Numbered from the stretch's first letter, positions 11,808-24,259 are shown. The stretch: DNA of 64,000 bases from Populus alba (GCF_005239225.2 NC_133295.1:2356001-2420000); one strand, 5' to 3'. Numbers and translations: made by a program. Notes: generated by a model from the letters alone, not told the origin.

Positions 11808-12631
11808 AAATTACACTATATTACATAAAATAACTTTATACAAGGTAAATACAGTATTTTCTATAATATAAAACATTTTATAATACATCCCTCAAGTTGA
11901 AGGTAGAGTATAGCATGAAGCTTGAATCATAAATGAAGCAAAAATCTATGACCTGAAGTCTTAAACTAAATCAACCCAAATTAGATTTAATAATTAAAAA
12001 AAGTTGTATTTTTTTGCAACTATAGACACCACACCACACACACACACATATATATATAATTAACTTCTTATAACATCTTATAACATATATTTTGAATGTT
12101 AATATTTAAAATACTTATCTAAATGAAGCTAGTTAGAGGTGGATATATTATCTTACAAGAGCTGCAACTCACAACTTTAAAGTAAATGAATCTTATTAAT
12201 TATTATTATTATTATTTTAACCAATTCCTTTCGATTTTACATTTATCTTGATAGAGCAGGAATATACAGATTCTGACGTGGAGAACAACAAAACACAGCT
12301 AGCCACACAATTCAAAGGTTCCAATCTCTTCTTATGCAAATCATTCACAAACAGGAATTAAAAAAAAAAAAAAAAAGTTCTCGCCAATGAAAAAGAATGA
12401 AAGAGATCGGTCGCATGCCCACAAAATGAACGGAAGTGAAAGCAACACATAATTTAATAAGCATGTGCGGAGGAGCCTCCTTACACGGTGTGGCGGGAAC
12501 ACAAAGCAATTATCCAATGCCCACATCACACGATTTCTTGCTTGATTGGCAACAATTGTCCCCTGGATATCACTTTCTTAATTTTGGAATCATCATGCTT
12601 CTTTAAGGCAATACACACAACACTAGTAATG

Positions 12632-12830
12632 CGTGTGTTTGGCTAACTAGTTATGGTTATTTTAAAAAAAAATTTCATGTTAAAATATATATTAATAATT
12701 TTTTTTATTTTTTAAAAATTATTTTTAATATTAGGAACGTTAAAATAATTTTAAAACACTAAAAATATATTAATTTGAAGTTAATAAAAAATTTAAAATA
12801 TAAAAACAAAATAATAAAGTCACACACACT
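12632..12830 (+). mobile_element. MITE-like AT-rich element, copy e
   Basis: Starts at 'GTGTGTTTGGCTAACTAG'; core 'AATATTAGGAACGTTAAAAT'; A-rich right arm; ends near 'GTCACACACACTC'. Confidence 0.5.
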
Positions 12831-13414
12831 CGCTAGCTGGTAGGACTTGGAAATAGAATTTGTATAGTATGAACGCATTCGTAAGACCTCTACTAATCAA
12901 TCTATAGCTTGAGTGTCAAAAGTAATTTAACTTAATTATCTACTTGATCCTTCATTCAAATCTATTATAATTAGTCTATGGATGCTCATATTCGAACTTC
13001 ATGGAGTGAGGATTTAATGTTTCTCGTATCTCTCTCCTTTGAACGTGACCACTTGAAATTCAACTTTGAATATTTCAATTTGATCGTTTTTTATTATTAA
13101 TTTAATGTACGAAGCATCTTTAGATCATCGAACATCACTTTATTTTAATGATATTATCAATATAATTACATATAGGCTCTGTTAATCATTTAGAAAGATG
13201 ATTTCCTATGGAAATATTTTACTTCCCTAATGTGACACTTGTATGAAAGTTTTGTCTTTGTCCATCAACATGTTTTATTTTTATTTGGATGCTCACATGA
13301 AAAAATCAAATGCTTGGTAATAACTCAATGTTAGTATTTAACCGTTCGATTAGTGAGCTCAACTAAGCGTTTCTAAGTCTAAGCATGTAAGTTTAATGAA
13401 TATTTTTTTTTTAC

Positions 13415-13560
13415 TAAAATTGAGTTCGGTTTGTACTTTTTGGATCGTTTTGATGTGCTGTTTGTCAAAAATGTTTTTTTTAAAAATTGAAAAAACATCA
13501 TTGGCATGTATTTCATCCGAAAAGCTATTTGAAAAGCAATCGACACTAAAACACGCTCTT
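13415..13560 (-). mobile_element. MITE-like AT-rich element, copy f (inverted, degenerate)
   Basis: 'TTTTTGGATCGTTTTGATGT' core in reverse sense, ending in 'GAAAAGCAATCGACACTAAA'. The left arm is short. Confidence 0.45.
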
Positions 13561-13679
13561 AGTTAACAATTTTTTTTTCAAGTTTATCTAATATAATATA
13601 CAAGTCTAGTAACCCAATTTTGATCAAATAAAAATAAATGAAGGATGAATTAAACATTAAGGGCAACATGATTGGAAGT

Positions 13680-13830
13680 TTAAAGATTTAATTAAACTTT
13701 TGACTAGTTTAATTAATTAAATCAAGGGTTTAATTGCTCGAGATTTAATTAAAATTTAGATTATTTTAATTAATGAAATCAAGAATTTAATTGAGTTTGA
13801 AGACTTAATTAAACTTTGATTTAATCAAAA
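13680..13830. repeat. Tandem repeat, about 59-bp unit, 2.5 copies
   Basis: Units start at about 13683, 13741 and 13801 with 'AGATTTAATTAAA' (or AGACTTAATTAAA) and continue to 'TTAATTAATNAAATCAAG' and 'TTTAATTG'. Confidence 0.8.
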
Positions 13831-14502
13831 ATCTAGTATTTTTAGGCATTTTAAAACTGCTACTGAATTCATACATAAAAGTGAAATATGGCTACGAGTA
13901 GCATTGCACCTATTAACTGCTCTGACTCAGACTCCACTAAGCGTCGAGGTCAAATTCACATCCGCTAAGGAAAGTGTTTTCCTTTCTTTATCAGAAGGAA
14001 AACATCTTGTCAAACTCCTTTGACTTATTTTTGATAGTCACCAAACATGGGAAGTGAGGAAAATGAATTCGGGAATTCATTTTCTTTTTAATGAGTAAAA
14101 ATATTTTCTCTCTTTTACAAATAAGGAATTTTTAATGTTATCAAAGAAAAATAACTTTTTAGTCCTTCCTCTCCATAAAAAAATAAATAAGGACGATAAA
14201 CTATAAGAACTCATTAGATCCTTAAAAAAAATATAAAAAATACACAAAATAAACTCTCCTTTTGACTTTTAATAGGAAACTACAATTTCATTGATACTAA
14301 TAGTATATTATCATTATAATTTTTATAAAACTCAAATAAGAATATATGATGAAATATAAATTTAACCAAATGAAAATAAGCTTGCTAACTATATAAATAA
14401 AAAAGATTGAGGATAAAAAACCAAACAAAGCTAGAGAATTTAGATCATACTAATCTAAATTTTAAAATTTTAACATGCATCTAAGAGTTTGTTCTGCAAG
14501 TG

Positions 14503-14748
14503 TCAACACACTGTGCTAATATAGCCCAGTTCATCCGCTCTGAAAAAGCCAGGAATCCTTTGAAGTTTTTCTAGGACTTCTTCGCAACCTTTTGAACATA
14601 TGCACTTGCAAATTGCAATGATTTTGAGCAGCCATGGCTGCGTTTCTAGATTTGTCTTCGCCTTTGGGTCCTGCTTTCTGTCAATCAATTCCTCAATATA
14701 TAAAAAAAAAATAATCAAAACACTGTTCTTCAACAGTTGCCCTGGCAC
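14503..14748 (-). CDS. Unrecognised small open frame (81 codons), possibly a gene remnant
   Basis: I do not recognise this protein. It stands out because its last 60 codons (about 14503-14690) are less AT-rich than the surroundings. They encode a mixed sequence with charged and cysteine residues ('ICKCICSKGC', then 'EEVLEKLQRIPGFFRADEL') rather than the Phe/Ile/Lys-rich translation of random AT-rich DNA. The first 17 residues are hydrophobic and may not be real coding sequence. It could be an isolated exon of a pseudogene, a real small gene or chance. No neighbouring exon is visible. Confidence 0.2.
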   Translation of the reverse strand: MPGQLLKNSVLIIFFLYIEELIDRKQDPKAKTNLETQPWLLKIIAICKCICSKGCEEVLEKLQRIPGFFRADELGYISTVC

Positions 14749-15469
14749 ACCACGTTTGATGAAAACAGAATATTAATACATCAAGACAACATACACATAC
14801 GTTGTTTATACTTTCAGACAACATGATTTTCTCCGTCATAGTTTGCATTTATCACGAGGTCAAAATCTTAAATAATTAGGTGAATCGTACCCTTGATAAT
14901 GCAGCCTAGCTATATAGACATGGTCTCTTGATAATGGCCCGAAAAGTTTATTTTAGCCTCCATTTGATAATTCTCAAAAGTATATATATCAATGATTTAT
15001 AGATTAGTTTAATTAATTGGAAAATTATTTGTTATTAATAGCAAATAAATTAAGTTCTTTTCTTATACTTGAAGCAAAATGCATATATGTTCGCATAAAT
15101 ATCATATTTGATAGGGATTCTTTAATTATATAACCTTCGTATTGAAATTTTTTAAAAATTTTTTGTTATAAGGTCTAAGTTTGCATTGAAAAAAGCTATA
15201 AAAAAACCCCAACAATTTCAGTTTTTTAACGTGAGAATTAATTCATATTAAAATATAAATTAATGTTGTTGTATTATTTGATGTAGGTCCAAAACGTGCA
15301 TGAGGTCTATATATAGATGGCTAGAGCCCCATCGTGATGGCAATCTTTTTAGTGCAATTTTTCCAAGTCCCAAGATTAAGCGTGTCATTTGACCTAGATC
15401 TTTTGGGTCCACAAGTACATATCAATTATCATCATCACTGTTCTAAGATGATTATTATGTTTTGGCGTT

Positions 15470-15600
15470 GGGATGAAAATGCTGTTTATTTAAAATTTTA
15501 ATTTTTTTTAAAATTAATTTTTTATTTTAATATATTAATATCAAAAATAAAATTAAAAAACACTTTAAAACATAATTTTTATCACACTCCAAATTAACCA
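15470..15600 (-). mobile_element. MITE-like AT-rich element, copy g (inverted)
   Basis: Reverse-sense core 'TTTTAATATATTAATATCAA' followed by 'AACACTTTAAAACATAATTT' and the end 'CACACTCCAAA'. Confidence 0.5.
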
Positions 15601-16842
15601 TACCATTAATCCAACTATTTGAATTAATAACCAGTCATTTCAATTTGCAGTAGCCATTTTTCTCATTACAAGCCTTGAACAAGACATTGATTGCCACTAG
15701 AAAAATTGACATTAGTAGGACAAATAAATGTCTTTAAGTTTTCAAATCGATGGAACTTGCCGACACCATATTCAATCTCCACACTATCTTTTAAGAATTG
15801 ATCCATAAAAATAAATTAAATTTGATCACTATACATAAATCTTCCACACTCAAGATGTTGAGCTCACACATGGTTAAGGCTCGTCGCATGCGAAGGTGGA
15901 ACCCTGGCTACATGGAAAAGGAAGGGAAAATAAGGTAAAAAACAAAGAGAAACGAGTCATTATCACGAGCTAGTGTGGTGGTTCGTGCATCCATTTAATA
16001 TGGACCACGTTACTCATAAACAACAAGCAACCCGAGCTTCTAGTACATGATCATTTACATCTTTAAGCTTGAAAAGTTCACAGAAAGAGAGGCAGCGAGG
16101 GGGCCCGTGAGAATTGGTTAGGCTGTCACGTTATTCAGTGTGTGAATACTGTGTGTTATCCATCGGAGATAATTATGGCAGCCACTGTTTCTCCCGGAAA
16201 TCTGTAATTAAGAAACAGGTTAAATCAGCCAGGGATCGAGAGAGGAGGGCGCTGAGAATTCACATCTTACTTCGTTGGTTTAGCAGACAAGATTTGTGTG
16301 AGAATTATTGGTTTTACCATCTTCTCTGACTCAGAGATTAATCTCTGTAGATTTTTCTTTCTTTTTCAGGGGTTTTAGCTGCCCAGAAAGGCCAAGAAAA
16401 ACGTGGTTTAATTGCCAAGATATAACAATTATTGATAATTGTTTCCAAGGTCCAAGGCTATTAAATTGTAAGCTAAGTTGAGAAATAGAATATTAATTGT
16501 TTATATAGTAGCAAAAACCTACGTACGTAGCCTATATAAAAAAGAAAGAAAACAGGAAACTAAATAGGAAAAATGAATAAAATCTGAAAATAAAAAATAA
16601 TTCAGAACACGCATCTTGAGGAGTCTTTCTACCTGATCAGTTGATTAACCTCGAAGGAAACAGGACCTGGAAAACCTTCTCATTAAATTTCAACTTGATA
16701 TAATTATTTTTATTTAACTACCTTCATGTCCGTGAGCTTTCTTTGTCTGCTTGATTCGTACAAGTGTATACAGTTGTTGAAATTTCAATGATGCAATTAT
16801 GCAAATTACACAAATATCTAGGGCTATTCAACAATACATAAA

Positions 16843-17035
16843 CGTTATCTTTTAAAATATTTTTATTTAGAAATAAATTAAAATAATATATTTTTTATTT
16901 TTAAAATTTATTTATAATATCAAGTGCACCAAAACAAAATGTAAAAAATATTATAATAATTAATTTAAAATAAAATAAAATATTTTTTTAAAAAATATAA
17001 TTTAATTACACTCCCAAACACAGACACGTAAACTA
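16843..17035 (+). mobile_element. MITE-like AT-rich element, copy h
   Basis: 'AAATAAATTAAAATAATATA' left core, 'AATATCAAGTGCACCAAAAC' centre, and right end 'ACACTCCCAAACACAG'. Confidence 0.6.
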
Positions 17036-17194
17036 AACTAAATAATAAGACATTGAGAGAGGTTAGGCACATGGATGCGAGGAGGGTCAACAATGTTAGC
17101 TGTTTGTGGTCATTTTTTATTTGTTGGCATCTTCAAGGACTTGGACTTGATAAGTCTATTATAAGATAGATGGGATATGGACCTAACATTTTTT

Positions 17195-17315
17195 ACTGTT
17201 TTGAAGATCAAATTAATATATATTTTTAATGTGATGATATTAAAAATAAAAATAAAAATTTAGAAAATATTTTTATATAAAAAGTATTTTTAAAAAACAT
17301 CATACTAAAAAAGAT
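17195..17315 (-). mobile_element. MITE-like AT-rich element, copy i (inverted, short)
   Basis: 'TTTTTAATGTGATGATATTA' core, then 'AGTATTTTTAAAAAACATCA'. Degenerate. Confidence 0.4.
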
Positions 17316-18159
17316 ATATACTCCAGGGTTAAGCGTTAAGGAGAAAGTGAAAGTAAACTGTAAAAGCCCTGGACCATAAGAGCCGTATGGGATGCTAGAT
17401 CTGGGCCAGAGAGAAATTAAATATCTCTATAAAAAAAAAATTGAGCAGAAAAAACAAGTATGCATCAAGCAAAATATTTCATTTTTTTGAATGATAAATG
17501 GCATTTTCCCGCAGAGTAAAATAATATTTTTATTAATGTAGATAAATATTATATTCGTTAAATTCAAATCACTAAATTAAATAAATAGCTGGAAATTAAT
17601 TTATACCAGTTAGTGAACATTTTATTTTTAATAAATAGTCATTTCACCCTTCCTTCAAAATAAAGCTAATGTCTAAGCTTTCATTTCAATTCAACAGCTC
17701 AGACTCAATAAATATAACTCGATAATGTTACATTATTGAAACATCATATATCTAGAATTATATAAAAAAAAAAAAACTGAAAATACCATTATTAAAATTA
17801 ACTCGACATCAAGGTCAACTGAATAACCTACCTCATGATTTTATTGGATCTAAAAATAGCTAACTTGAAGTTAACTTGATGTAATCTAAGTCAATTTGAC
17901 TGGTTTATTTATAAGTACGCATCTAAATTTGTTGGTTTTTTTAAAAACAAAATTAACTTAAATAGAACTAGATTAACTCGTGCAACTAGAGACCTAGACT
18001 TTGCGCCAAATCACCCTCAGGTCGGATTAATAACTATGGTGTAAAATGAAGAGTGTCATTATCAAAATCTTAATTTAATCAATGGTGTAAGCTGGCAAGA
18101 GCAACTTTATTTCAAATTGAAAAAGAAAGACAGATATTAACAGGCAATCCTTGTCATCA

Positions 18160-18999
18160 GTGCTTAGCCTTGCTTCCCCTTTTTAAACAAGGATTGATAC
18201 ATGTTCAACACATCCTTTAAAGCCTTCGATACCATTGGTACTTTTTGCCCAGAGAGACCTTCGCTTTCCAGTTGAAAAGTGTTAGAAAACAGTGTTCATC
18301 AAGATTTCAAGGAATTAGGATTCGAGCAAACATTCCAATAATTCCATTAAATTTACTTGACCTATCATTGATGCTGCTGCTGCTGTGGTGTTCATGGTAT
18401 TGAGGACTATTTTGGAATAAAAAGAATAAATGTAACTGTACTCTTAAGATATCAATTAGTGATTAGAGATATTTAATTTACTTGATCTGTAACTGATGTT
18501 GCTGCTGCTGTGGTGTTAATTAGTGATTGCATCGCTGAACATCAATTTTTTTTTTCAAAAATTTGTTTTATATGAACAGCAGCAAAGTGCAGATGAGATA
18601 ACGAGTAAAAAAGTACTCAACTTGCTGGTGTGAACACGAATTTTACTGTTCTGAGAATGTTGATGTTGAGCCTTCGTTTAATTGATCATCTTGTAAGCTC
18701 GAAAGGGACAGCATATCCTGACAAAACTTGATGTTCTATCTGCAGTCCGCCTTACTGCTATCGCTGTTTTTCATTGATGATCTTTCTGCAGCAAAGCGTG
18801 ACCGAGGACAGGGAAAGATGACTTTGTTACAGTGACACAAACTGAAAATAGATTAACGAGGATTGATAGAGATAATTAAGAAAATTGAAAATGAAAATGG
18901 AAAGACCTTGGAATTCTAATCTTCTTGTGTTTTTTTTTTTTTTTTTTCCTCATACAAGAAGATAAAGTTGAGTATTAGCTTGCCAGAAAACTGCTATGA

Positions 19000-19030
<31 letters not shown>

Positions 19031-19211
19031 GTTGTTCTTAAAATTCTAAAATAGCTAGGAAAAAAAAAAAAATTAAATTATATAGAAAAATATTAAATAT
19101 TAAAAAAAAAATAGTATCCATAGTACAATTCAAATCAAATATCATGTAAAAACTGGTATTTCGACAATGCTGAGCTTACTGTAAAAAATTTCATTGAGGT
19201 AGATTTGTTTA
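18160..19211. other. Less AT-rich intergenic block with CTG-bearing direct repeats
   Basis: No protein frame is convincing. Two near-identical pieces with 'TTTACTTGA', then 'CTGCTGCTGTGGTGTT', start at about 18350 and 18475 and share about 42 bp. Long T and A runs near 18930-18950 and 19000-19023 mark the return to AT-rich DNA. It may be part of an untranslated or non-coding transcript; this is inference. Confidence 0.35.
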
Positions 19212-19400
19212 AGTGGTGTTTGTTTTTGTGCTCTAAAATGTATTTTAAATTTTTATTTTTTAAAATTATTATTATATATATATATATAAATTGTTTTGGT
19301 TTAATGATATCAAAAATAAATTTAAAAAAATATATATTATTTTATTGTATATTTAAAAAAAAATACTTTAAAAAACAATTACTATCACACCAATACCTTT
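19212..19400 (-). mobile_element. MITE-like AT-rich element, copy j (inverted)
   Basis: 'GTGGTGTTTGTTTTTGTGC' at the left end, 'TTGTTTTGGTTTAATGATAT' centre, and 'ACTATCACACCAATACC' at the right end. The 106-codon frame across it (19205-19525) is a by-product. Confidence 0.55.
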
Positions 19401-19659
19401 CATATCTATATCTTAATATCAAATGTAATTTATCTGAAGATAAGAAAATAAACAGCAACATAAAAGTTATTAGCAGAACAAAACTAATAAAGCAGAAAGT
19501 TCCAGTAATAGAGGAATTATTATAAAATAGGCACTGAAATACAGTTGAACTTGAGATTATTTAATCTTAATTGACGTCCAAGTTAATTTGGAAATACATT
19601 TTATAATTAAAAAATAAATAAATAAAAACTATAAAATATTATTTAACTTCATCACCTCT

Positions 19660-22136
19660 CCATATATCCAGTGTAGTTCTGGATCTCACTGTGGGATTGA
19701 AGACAGGGACTTTAGACCAGAAGCAGTCCTCGCCACTATCTTTCTGCACCGCACCCAAGTGTAGAGGTATCCATTGAAATTAGAAATTCGAAATCAGAAA
19801 GGAATGGCATCCATTGAAATTCCTCCTCATGGATGCTAAGAGAACGCACATGAACAAGCGTTCGTCAGTGGCTCCTATGGAGTTAAGAACATGAACAAGT
19901 GTTTGGGTTTGGGACTAACCATGAAGAACAAGACTTCATCTCAATGTGAAGACAGAAACCAAGCTCTCTACATAATTCAATGCTCTATAGGGAACAAAAC
20001 CCTCATGAAGTATTTCTTTTTCCATACAAAGACGAGCTCCTTCCATGGACCAGAAGAGGATTCGTTCAAAAAAAAACACTTCATTATGCATGCTGAACGA
20101 ATCATATCTTGTAATACACTATAGTTTTCCTTTCGCTGCAACTCCGATATGATTAGACTCAAAGAGAAAAATCACTAGGAACACCCTGCCTACCTTATCC
20201 ATAAAGATAACCAAAATCCCACAGGCTGACTTCAAATCTCCACGATGCAATCACTAGGAAGAGCATAGTGAAAAGGCAGCACCATTGAATGATTGCTCCA
20301 TGATAGCTAAGGGCATAGATTAAACGAAACAAGATGCTTACAAATCTCAAAAATCATTTAAGCGGGGAAGGAACACACACAAAGCAGCAGCCAGTAAAAG
20401 ACAAGGCACCATACCTGAAAGTGATGGCAGAGCAAAGAAGCAAGAAGAGGATTCGTTAAAACAACTATACTGCTCTCTGATAATTATTGCCTCCAAGTTG
20501 AATGAAGAACAATTAAAAGGATGGTGAAAAAATCAGAACCAAGTAACATGAAGGCGATGGGGACTGACATCTCAATTAATGCGTCTAGCTCCTGACAGCA
20601 CTCCCCCTCTGGCTTCTTCGCTAGACAGAAACAAAGCGCTCTGTATAAACAAGGGCCTGACAGAGAGAGAATTCTCGCTGGAGTTGAAGACTTCTAACCC
20701 TTAACTGATTCAAATCATACAAGAACAGCTCATCATAAACATTAGCTTCTTGAAGATAACTTCACTATTGCTCTATCTACCAAGTGACCCTCCGGATGAG
20801 GTAGGAAATACCCGAGAAATTGTAAATGATTTAGCCAAAAACGATCTTCACCACAACCACTGAAAACTTTATTGTCTAAACATGCTACTTTACCACAGAC
20901 TAGCTATGACAAGCAGCAAAAAATTCTGTAATGCGGTAAAGGGTAAGGATATAATATCAAGAAGGCCTTTTTAAAGTTGTGAAGGGTTGATCCGATAAAG
21001 CCTGAACCCCAGCCAGAATAGACGAAGAGCAAAGGATTGTTGATTGAATCTTGAAGATGGTTGGCCATGAAAGCGGGTATTCAATGAGATCATATGTTAA
21101 CAAGTAATTCGCAATATATGCAGTAATTTAAGTAAGAAATCTTTTAGTATTCTCTGGACTTCGGAAGAAATTGTGTCTCTTGAATTCTGCTGGCAGTTTG
21201 CGTTTCTCCGCTTATAATTTGCCCTCTCCCAAACACGATAACAGACGTCATCGTCGTCAAGGGTCTGTTTGCTTCCATACAAAGTTCATGACCACGGTGG
21301 TAGGTTAATTCAACGTATATGAGCTCAGGTGAGCAGTGCACATCTCTTCTATCATATTAATTGATGTAACCTTTTGATTTCGTTTCACATGGCTAGAAAC
21401 CTTGTATAATTGCTTGCATTGGTTCAATCCAAACATATACATCAAACCTTTTAAAATTGCTTGTGTTGATTCAATCCAGACATGTATATCAACTAGGTAA
21501 GCCAGAGAGCATCATGGAGATTGGTTCCAAGGGTCACGGAACTAAACTTGAGTCCCAGAAATGACCCAACACGGCAGAATGGACCAAGCTGGGTTTGATG
21601 CAATACCGTCTTGTCTTTAGACCCAGAGTTGCGGCACAAGGCCATGATGACAGGAATGGTGGGGATGTGGAGTCTTGTAGTAGATGCCAATTTAGAACAC
21701 ACAGAGCAAACAAAAGAAATGGCAATGCAAGTTTCTTCGTGGTACAAGTTGGAAGGTTCCTATTACTCCGCTTGTGGTTCAATTTCAAACAAGACTCGCA
21801 GTTCAGCAATGCAATATCACAACACTACGGGAGCAAACAGGACAAAACAATGGCCAAATATAAAAGCAAACAATACGTATTATATATATGCGTCGAGCAA
21901 CCAAAAAGAGCGAAAGGGCAGACCCATAGCTCTTGATGGTCTATTTCTCAGCTAACACTGTAAGCAAGTCAAAATGAAAACACTAGTCCCTAAAAAACAC
22001 AAAAAGAACTAAGCTATGATCCTACAAGATCACTAGATAGCAGCAGATAACATAATCCTCCCCAAATATATATATATATAAACCCGAGGGAGAGCAAGAG
22101 CCAGCAACTAGAGTGGAGGAAAAAAACAGACTCCAA
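19660..22136 (-). other. Less AT-rich block downstream of the F-box gene; possible long 3' UTR or ncRNA
   Basis: Several mutually overlapping short frames occur on both strands (for example 21595-21936 plus and 21493-21809 minus), none with a recognisable domain, which argues against coding. Base composition is more balanced than the flanks. Short internal direct repeats ('ATCCATTGAAATT' at about 19769 and 19809) and a 47-bp tandem duplication (21399-21492) are present. The F-box gene ends at 22137 on the minus strand, so its 3' UTR, possibly spliced, must enter this block. Confidence 0.35.
21399..21492. repeat. 47-bp tandem duplication
   Basis: Two adjacent units, 21399-21445 and 21446-21492, both starting 'ACCTT' and containing 'AATTGCTTG', 'TTCAATCCA' and 'CAT'. 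About 80% identical by eye. Confidence 0.85.
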
Positions 22137-23333
22137 TTATACCTCACTAGGCTCCTCTTCTATAACCTGATCGTGCCCTCCTCCACTCACTGGAACTAAA
22201 CTTTCCACATAACTATGAACATCACAGGAGTAGCTAGCGTCACAAATATGCATCCCTCTGTAATATTGATTACTAGGATCAAACAAAATGAATTGAGCAC
22301 CCTGCCCCTCCATCAACTTCTTAATTATCAATCCTGTCTCATTTGCAACACCGACAGGGTATCCAACAGTAGTTAATTGGATAGAATTCAATTTAGTCCA
22401 ACACTTTCCATCAGCACCATCACATTCATCCCATACACAGAACTCGATCCAATCAGCCACCCCAGGCCTTCCATGTCTAGAATGGACATCCACTTCCTTT
22501 GCAGGATAAAATGCCAGTGCAAGCGACCCTTTAAATCCCATAATTTTAACACAAATTCCGGCCGGAAAGTCTGGTATTGGGATCTTTCTAAACTCTTCAG
22601 TATCCAAATCAAATGACACAATAAACTTCTGAATACCTGATTTTCCAGCACTATTACCTAACCAATGCAACCCTCCATTGACAACCACACCATTCTGTCC
22701 TTCATGTATCGCACATGCCCCAATACTCGCTTCAATCACTCTCCAACAAAAAGTCCTCCATGAGAAAACCTCGGCCATCACAACAGGTGATTCATCCTTT
22801 TCGCAGCCGAAACTCACTATTCTTACAACTTTGTAATCATTCTTTTTGCGATCAAATCCAAACCCAGTTGAGACCATCCAAAAGGCTCTACGAGAATCAC
22901 TGATTCTTGGACTAGGGAGACAAGAATACTGCTTCCTAGCAATATTCCACAAAACAAAAGCCCTCGCATAACAAGATGAGATGTCAAGACAGACCAGACC
23001 ATTGCAGGAACCAACAATTTTTGGGAACCTAATCAAACAACCCAACAAAGGAACTTCAACATCACCGATTTGGTTATTGTTTAAGAAAAAAGAAAAGTTA
23101 GACCCAGATGGGTTATTAAAATGGCGGAAGAAAAACGAGGAATGGCGAGAAGAACGGCGAAGATGGGCGGAAATGAAAGCAGGGGAATTGATCAAAGCAG
23201 AGAAGGGTTTCGAAACGGATTGGAAACGGGTTAAAGATTTGATGGGAAGTCTTGAGAGGATGTCAGTGAGGGTTTCTTGAGGCAAAGTGCCTTTGTTAGC
23301 CATTAATTCTCTTAATCTTCGCTTGCTTCTCAT
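22137..23333 (-). CDS. F-box protein with F-box-associated (FBA) domain
   Basis: Substrate-recognition subunit of an SCF E3 ubiquitin ligase by family; the target is unknown. It is a single exon of 398 codons, typical for this large plant family. The F-box spans about residues 16-56 ('LPQETLTDILSRLPIKSLTR' then 'FQSVSKPFSALINSPAF'). The FBA region covers about 100-350, with the family landmarks 'GSCNGLVCL', 'LWNIARKQYSCLPSP', 'GFGFDRKKNDYKVVRI' and 'NGGLHWLG'. The C-terminal tail is acidic. The overall pattern resembles At3g06240/CPR1-type F-box proteins; the exact orthologue is not claimed. Two starts are possible: Met1 (23333) or Met11 (23303). Met11 has G at +4 and leaves a more normal leader after the TATA element. 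The frame is intact with no stops or shifts. Confidence 0.92.
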   Translation of the reverse strand: MRSKRRLRELMANKGTLPQETLTDILSRLPIKSLTRFQSVSKPFSALINSPAFISAHLRRSSRHSSFFFRHFNNPSGSNFSFFLNNNQIGDVEVPLLGCLIRFPKIVGSCNGLVCLDISSCYARAFVLWNIARKQYSCLPSPRISDSRRAFWMVSTGFGFDRKKNDYKVVRIVSFGCEKDESPVVMAEVFSWRTFCWRVIEASIGACAIHEGQNGVVVNGGLHWLGNSAGKSGIQKFIVSFDLDTEEFRKIPIPDFPAGICVKIMGFKGSLALAFYPAKEVDVHSRHGRPGVADWIEFCVWDECDGADGKCWTKLNSIQLTTVGYPVGVANETGLIIKKLMEGQGAQFILFDPSNQYYRGMHICDASYSCDVHSYVESLVPVSGGGHDQVIEEEPSEV

Positions 23334-23381
23334 GGGAGGAGGGAGACCTAATGGTGGTGAGAAAATTGAGTATTTTATATA

Positions 23382-23391
23382 TATTTATATA
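23382..23391 (-). promoter_or_regulatory. TATA box of the F-box gene
   Basis: Reads TATATAAATA on the minus strand, 49 bp upstream of the first Met codon and 79 bp upstream of the second. With a usual 25-35-bp spacing, transcription would start around 23350, which favours Met11. Confidence 0.5.
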
Positions 23392-24259
23392 CGAATAGGT
23401 TTTTATTAGGGTTTGGAAATTGGAGGAAATGGAGACACATTTTGAGTTTTTTTTTTTTTCCACAAATGATTAATAGGAATAAACCTTTTTTTATTTATTT
23501 TTTATGGAATTTGAAAAGGTTATTTATTTTCATTTAATTAGTCATGTTTTCTTGAGTGATGATGACGAGAGTTCGAAGGACTCTTATTAAAATTAAGCAT
23601 TTATTATATTTGAAATTAAATAAAAAATTGTATTTATTGTTGTTGAAGTTGAAAAAAAAAAAAGAATTCAATGTTAATAAATTTTTTTTGGGGATTTTTA
23701 TGACGATAATAAATAATATGTAGAGTGATTGAGTTGGATTGGATAAATTTTATCTTAAATCAATAATATAATTGAAATAAGATAAAATGAGGGTTATCAT
23801 TTTCTTTTCTTTTTTATAGTTTTTATAAATTCAACTACTATATAATAAATTCATTGTGAATCAATTCTATCTTATCAATACTCCATTAGATAACTTGTAA
23901 ATCTTGTGTTTGTTTCTGAATTGAAATTGAAATTTTTATATTATTAAAAAACATATCAATTAATTTACATGATGGTAACAATAATATTAGATCAAAATGA
24001 ATTAATTATAGTTATCAACTTGATTTTAGAATTTATCTAAAAAGCATTTTGGATTACTAGATGAATTCACAAGTTATTATGAGATTGTTTTTTTTTATTT
24101 GTAATATTGATTTAGTTAACTATAAATTAAGTTTAATTGAGTCAATTAAACAACTAAAAATATAATTGAATCAACCAGATATTATCGAGATATTATTATA
24201 CTATTATTATTATTGAATATAATAAAGTGTAAAACATTGCTAATTAAAAAAGTATTCAC

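Larger units (their letters stand above)
10816..13674. other. Intergenic, no gene seen
   Basis: Contains (TA)n at about 11214-11241, compound (TA)n-(GA)n at about 11740-11805, short (CA)n near 12030, and MITE-like copies. A less AT-rich stretch at 12240-12560 has only a short minus-strand frame without a known domain. Confidence 0.55.
14750..18160. other. Intergenic, no gene seen
   Basis: Holds MITE-like copies. A less AT-rich stretch at about 15880-16400 has a 71-codon plus-strand frame (16114-16329) without a recognisable domain. I can assign no function to it. Confidence 0.5.

Noticed and set aside
18285..18540. 'GTTCATCAAGATTTCAAG' and CTG-rich phrases suggested a miR172-like precursor.
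   Set aside because: The match to miR172 or its star strand is only partial and no complementary arm at a suitable distance was found.
19205..19525. 106-codon plus-strand frame.
   Set aside because: Phe/Ile/Lys-rich translation across a MITE-like element and a (TA)n run; expected by chance in such DNA.
21493..21955. Four overlapping frames of 84-114 codons on both strands.
   Set aside because: They overlap in different frames, have no domain or signal, and none has better support than the others.
22377..23280. Frames antisense to or out of frame within the F-box gene.
   Set aside because: Shadows of the intact F-box reading frame.
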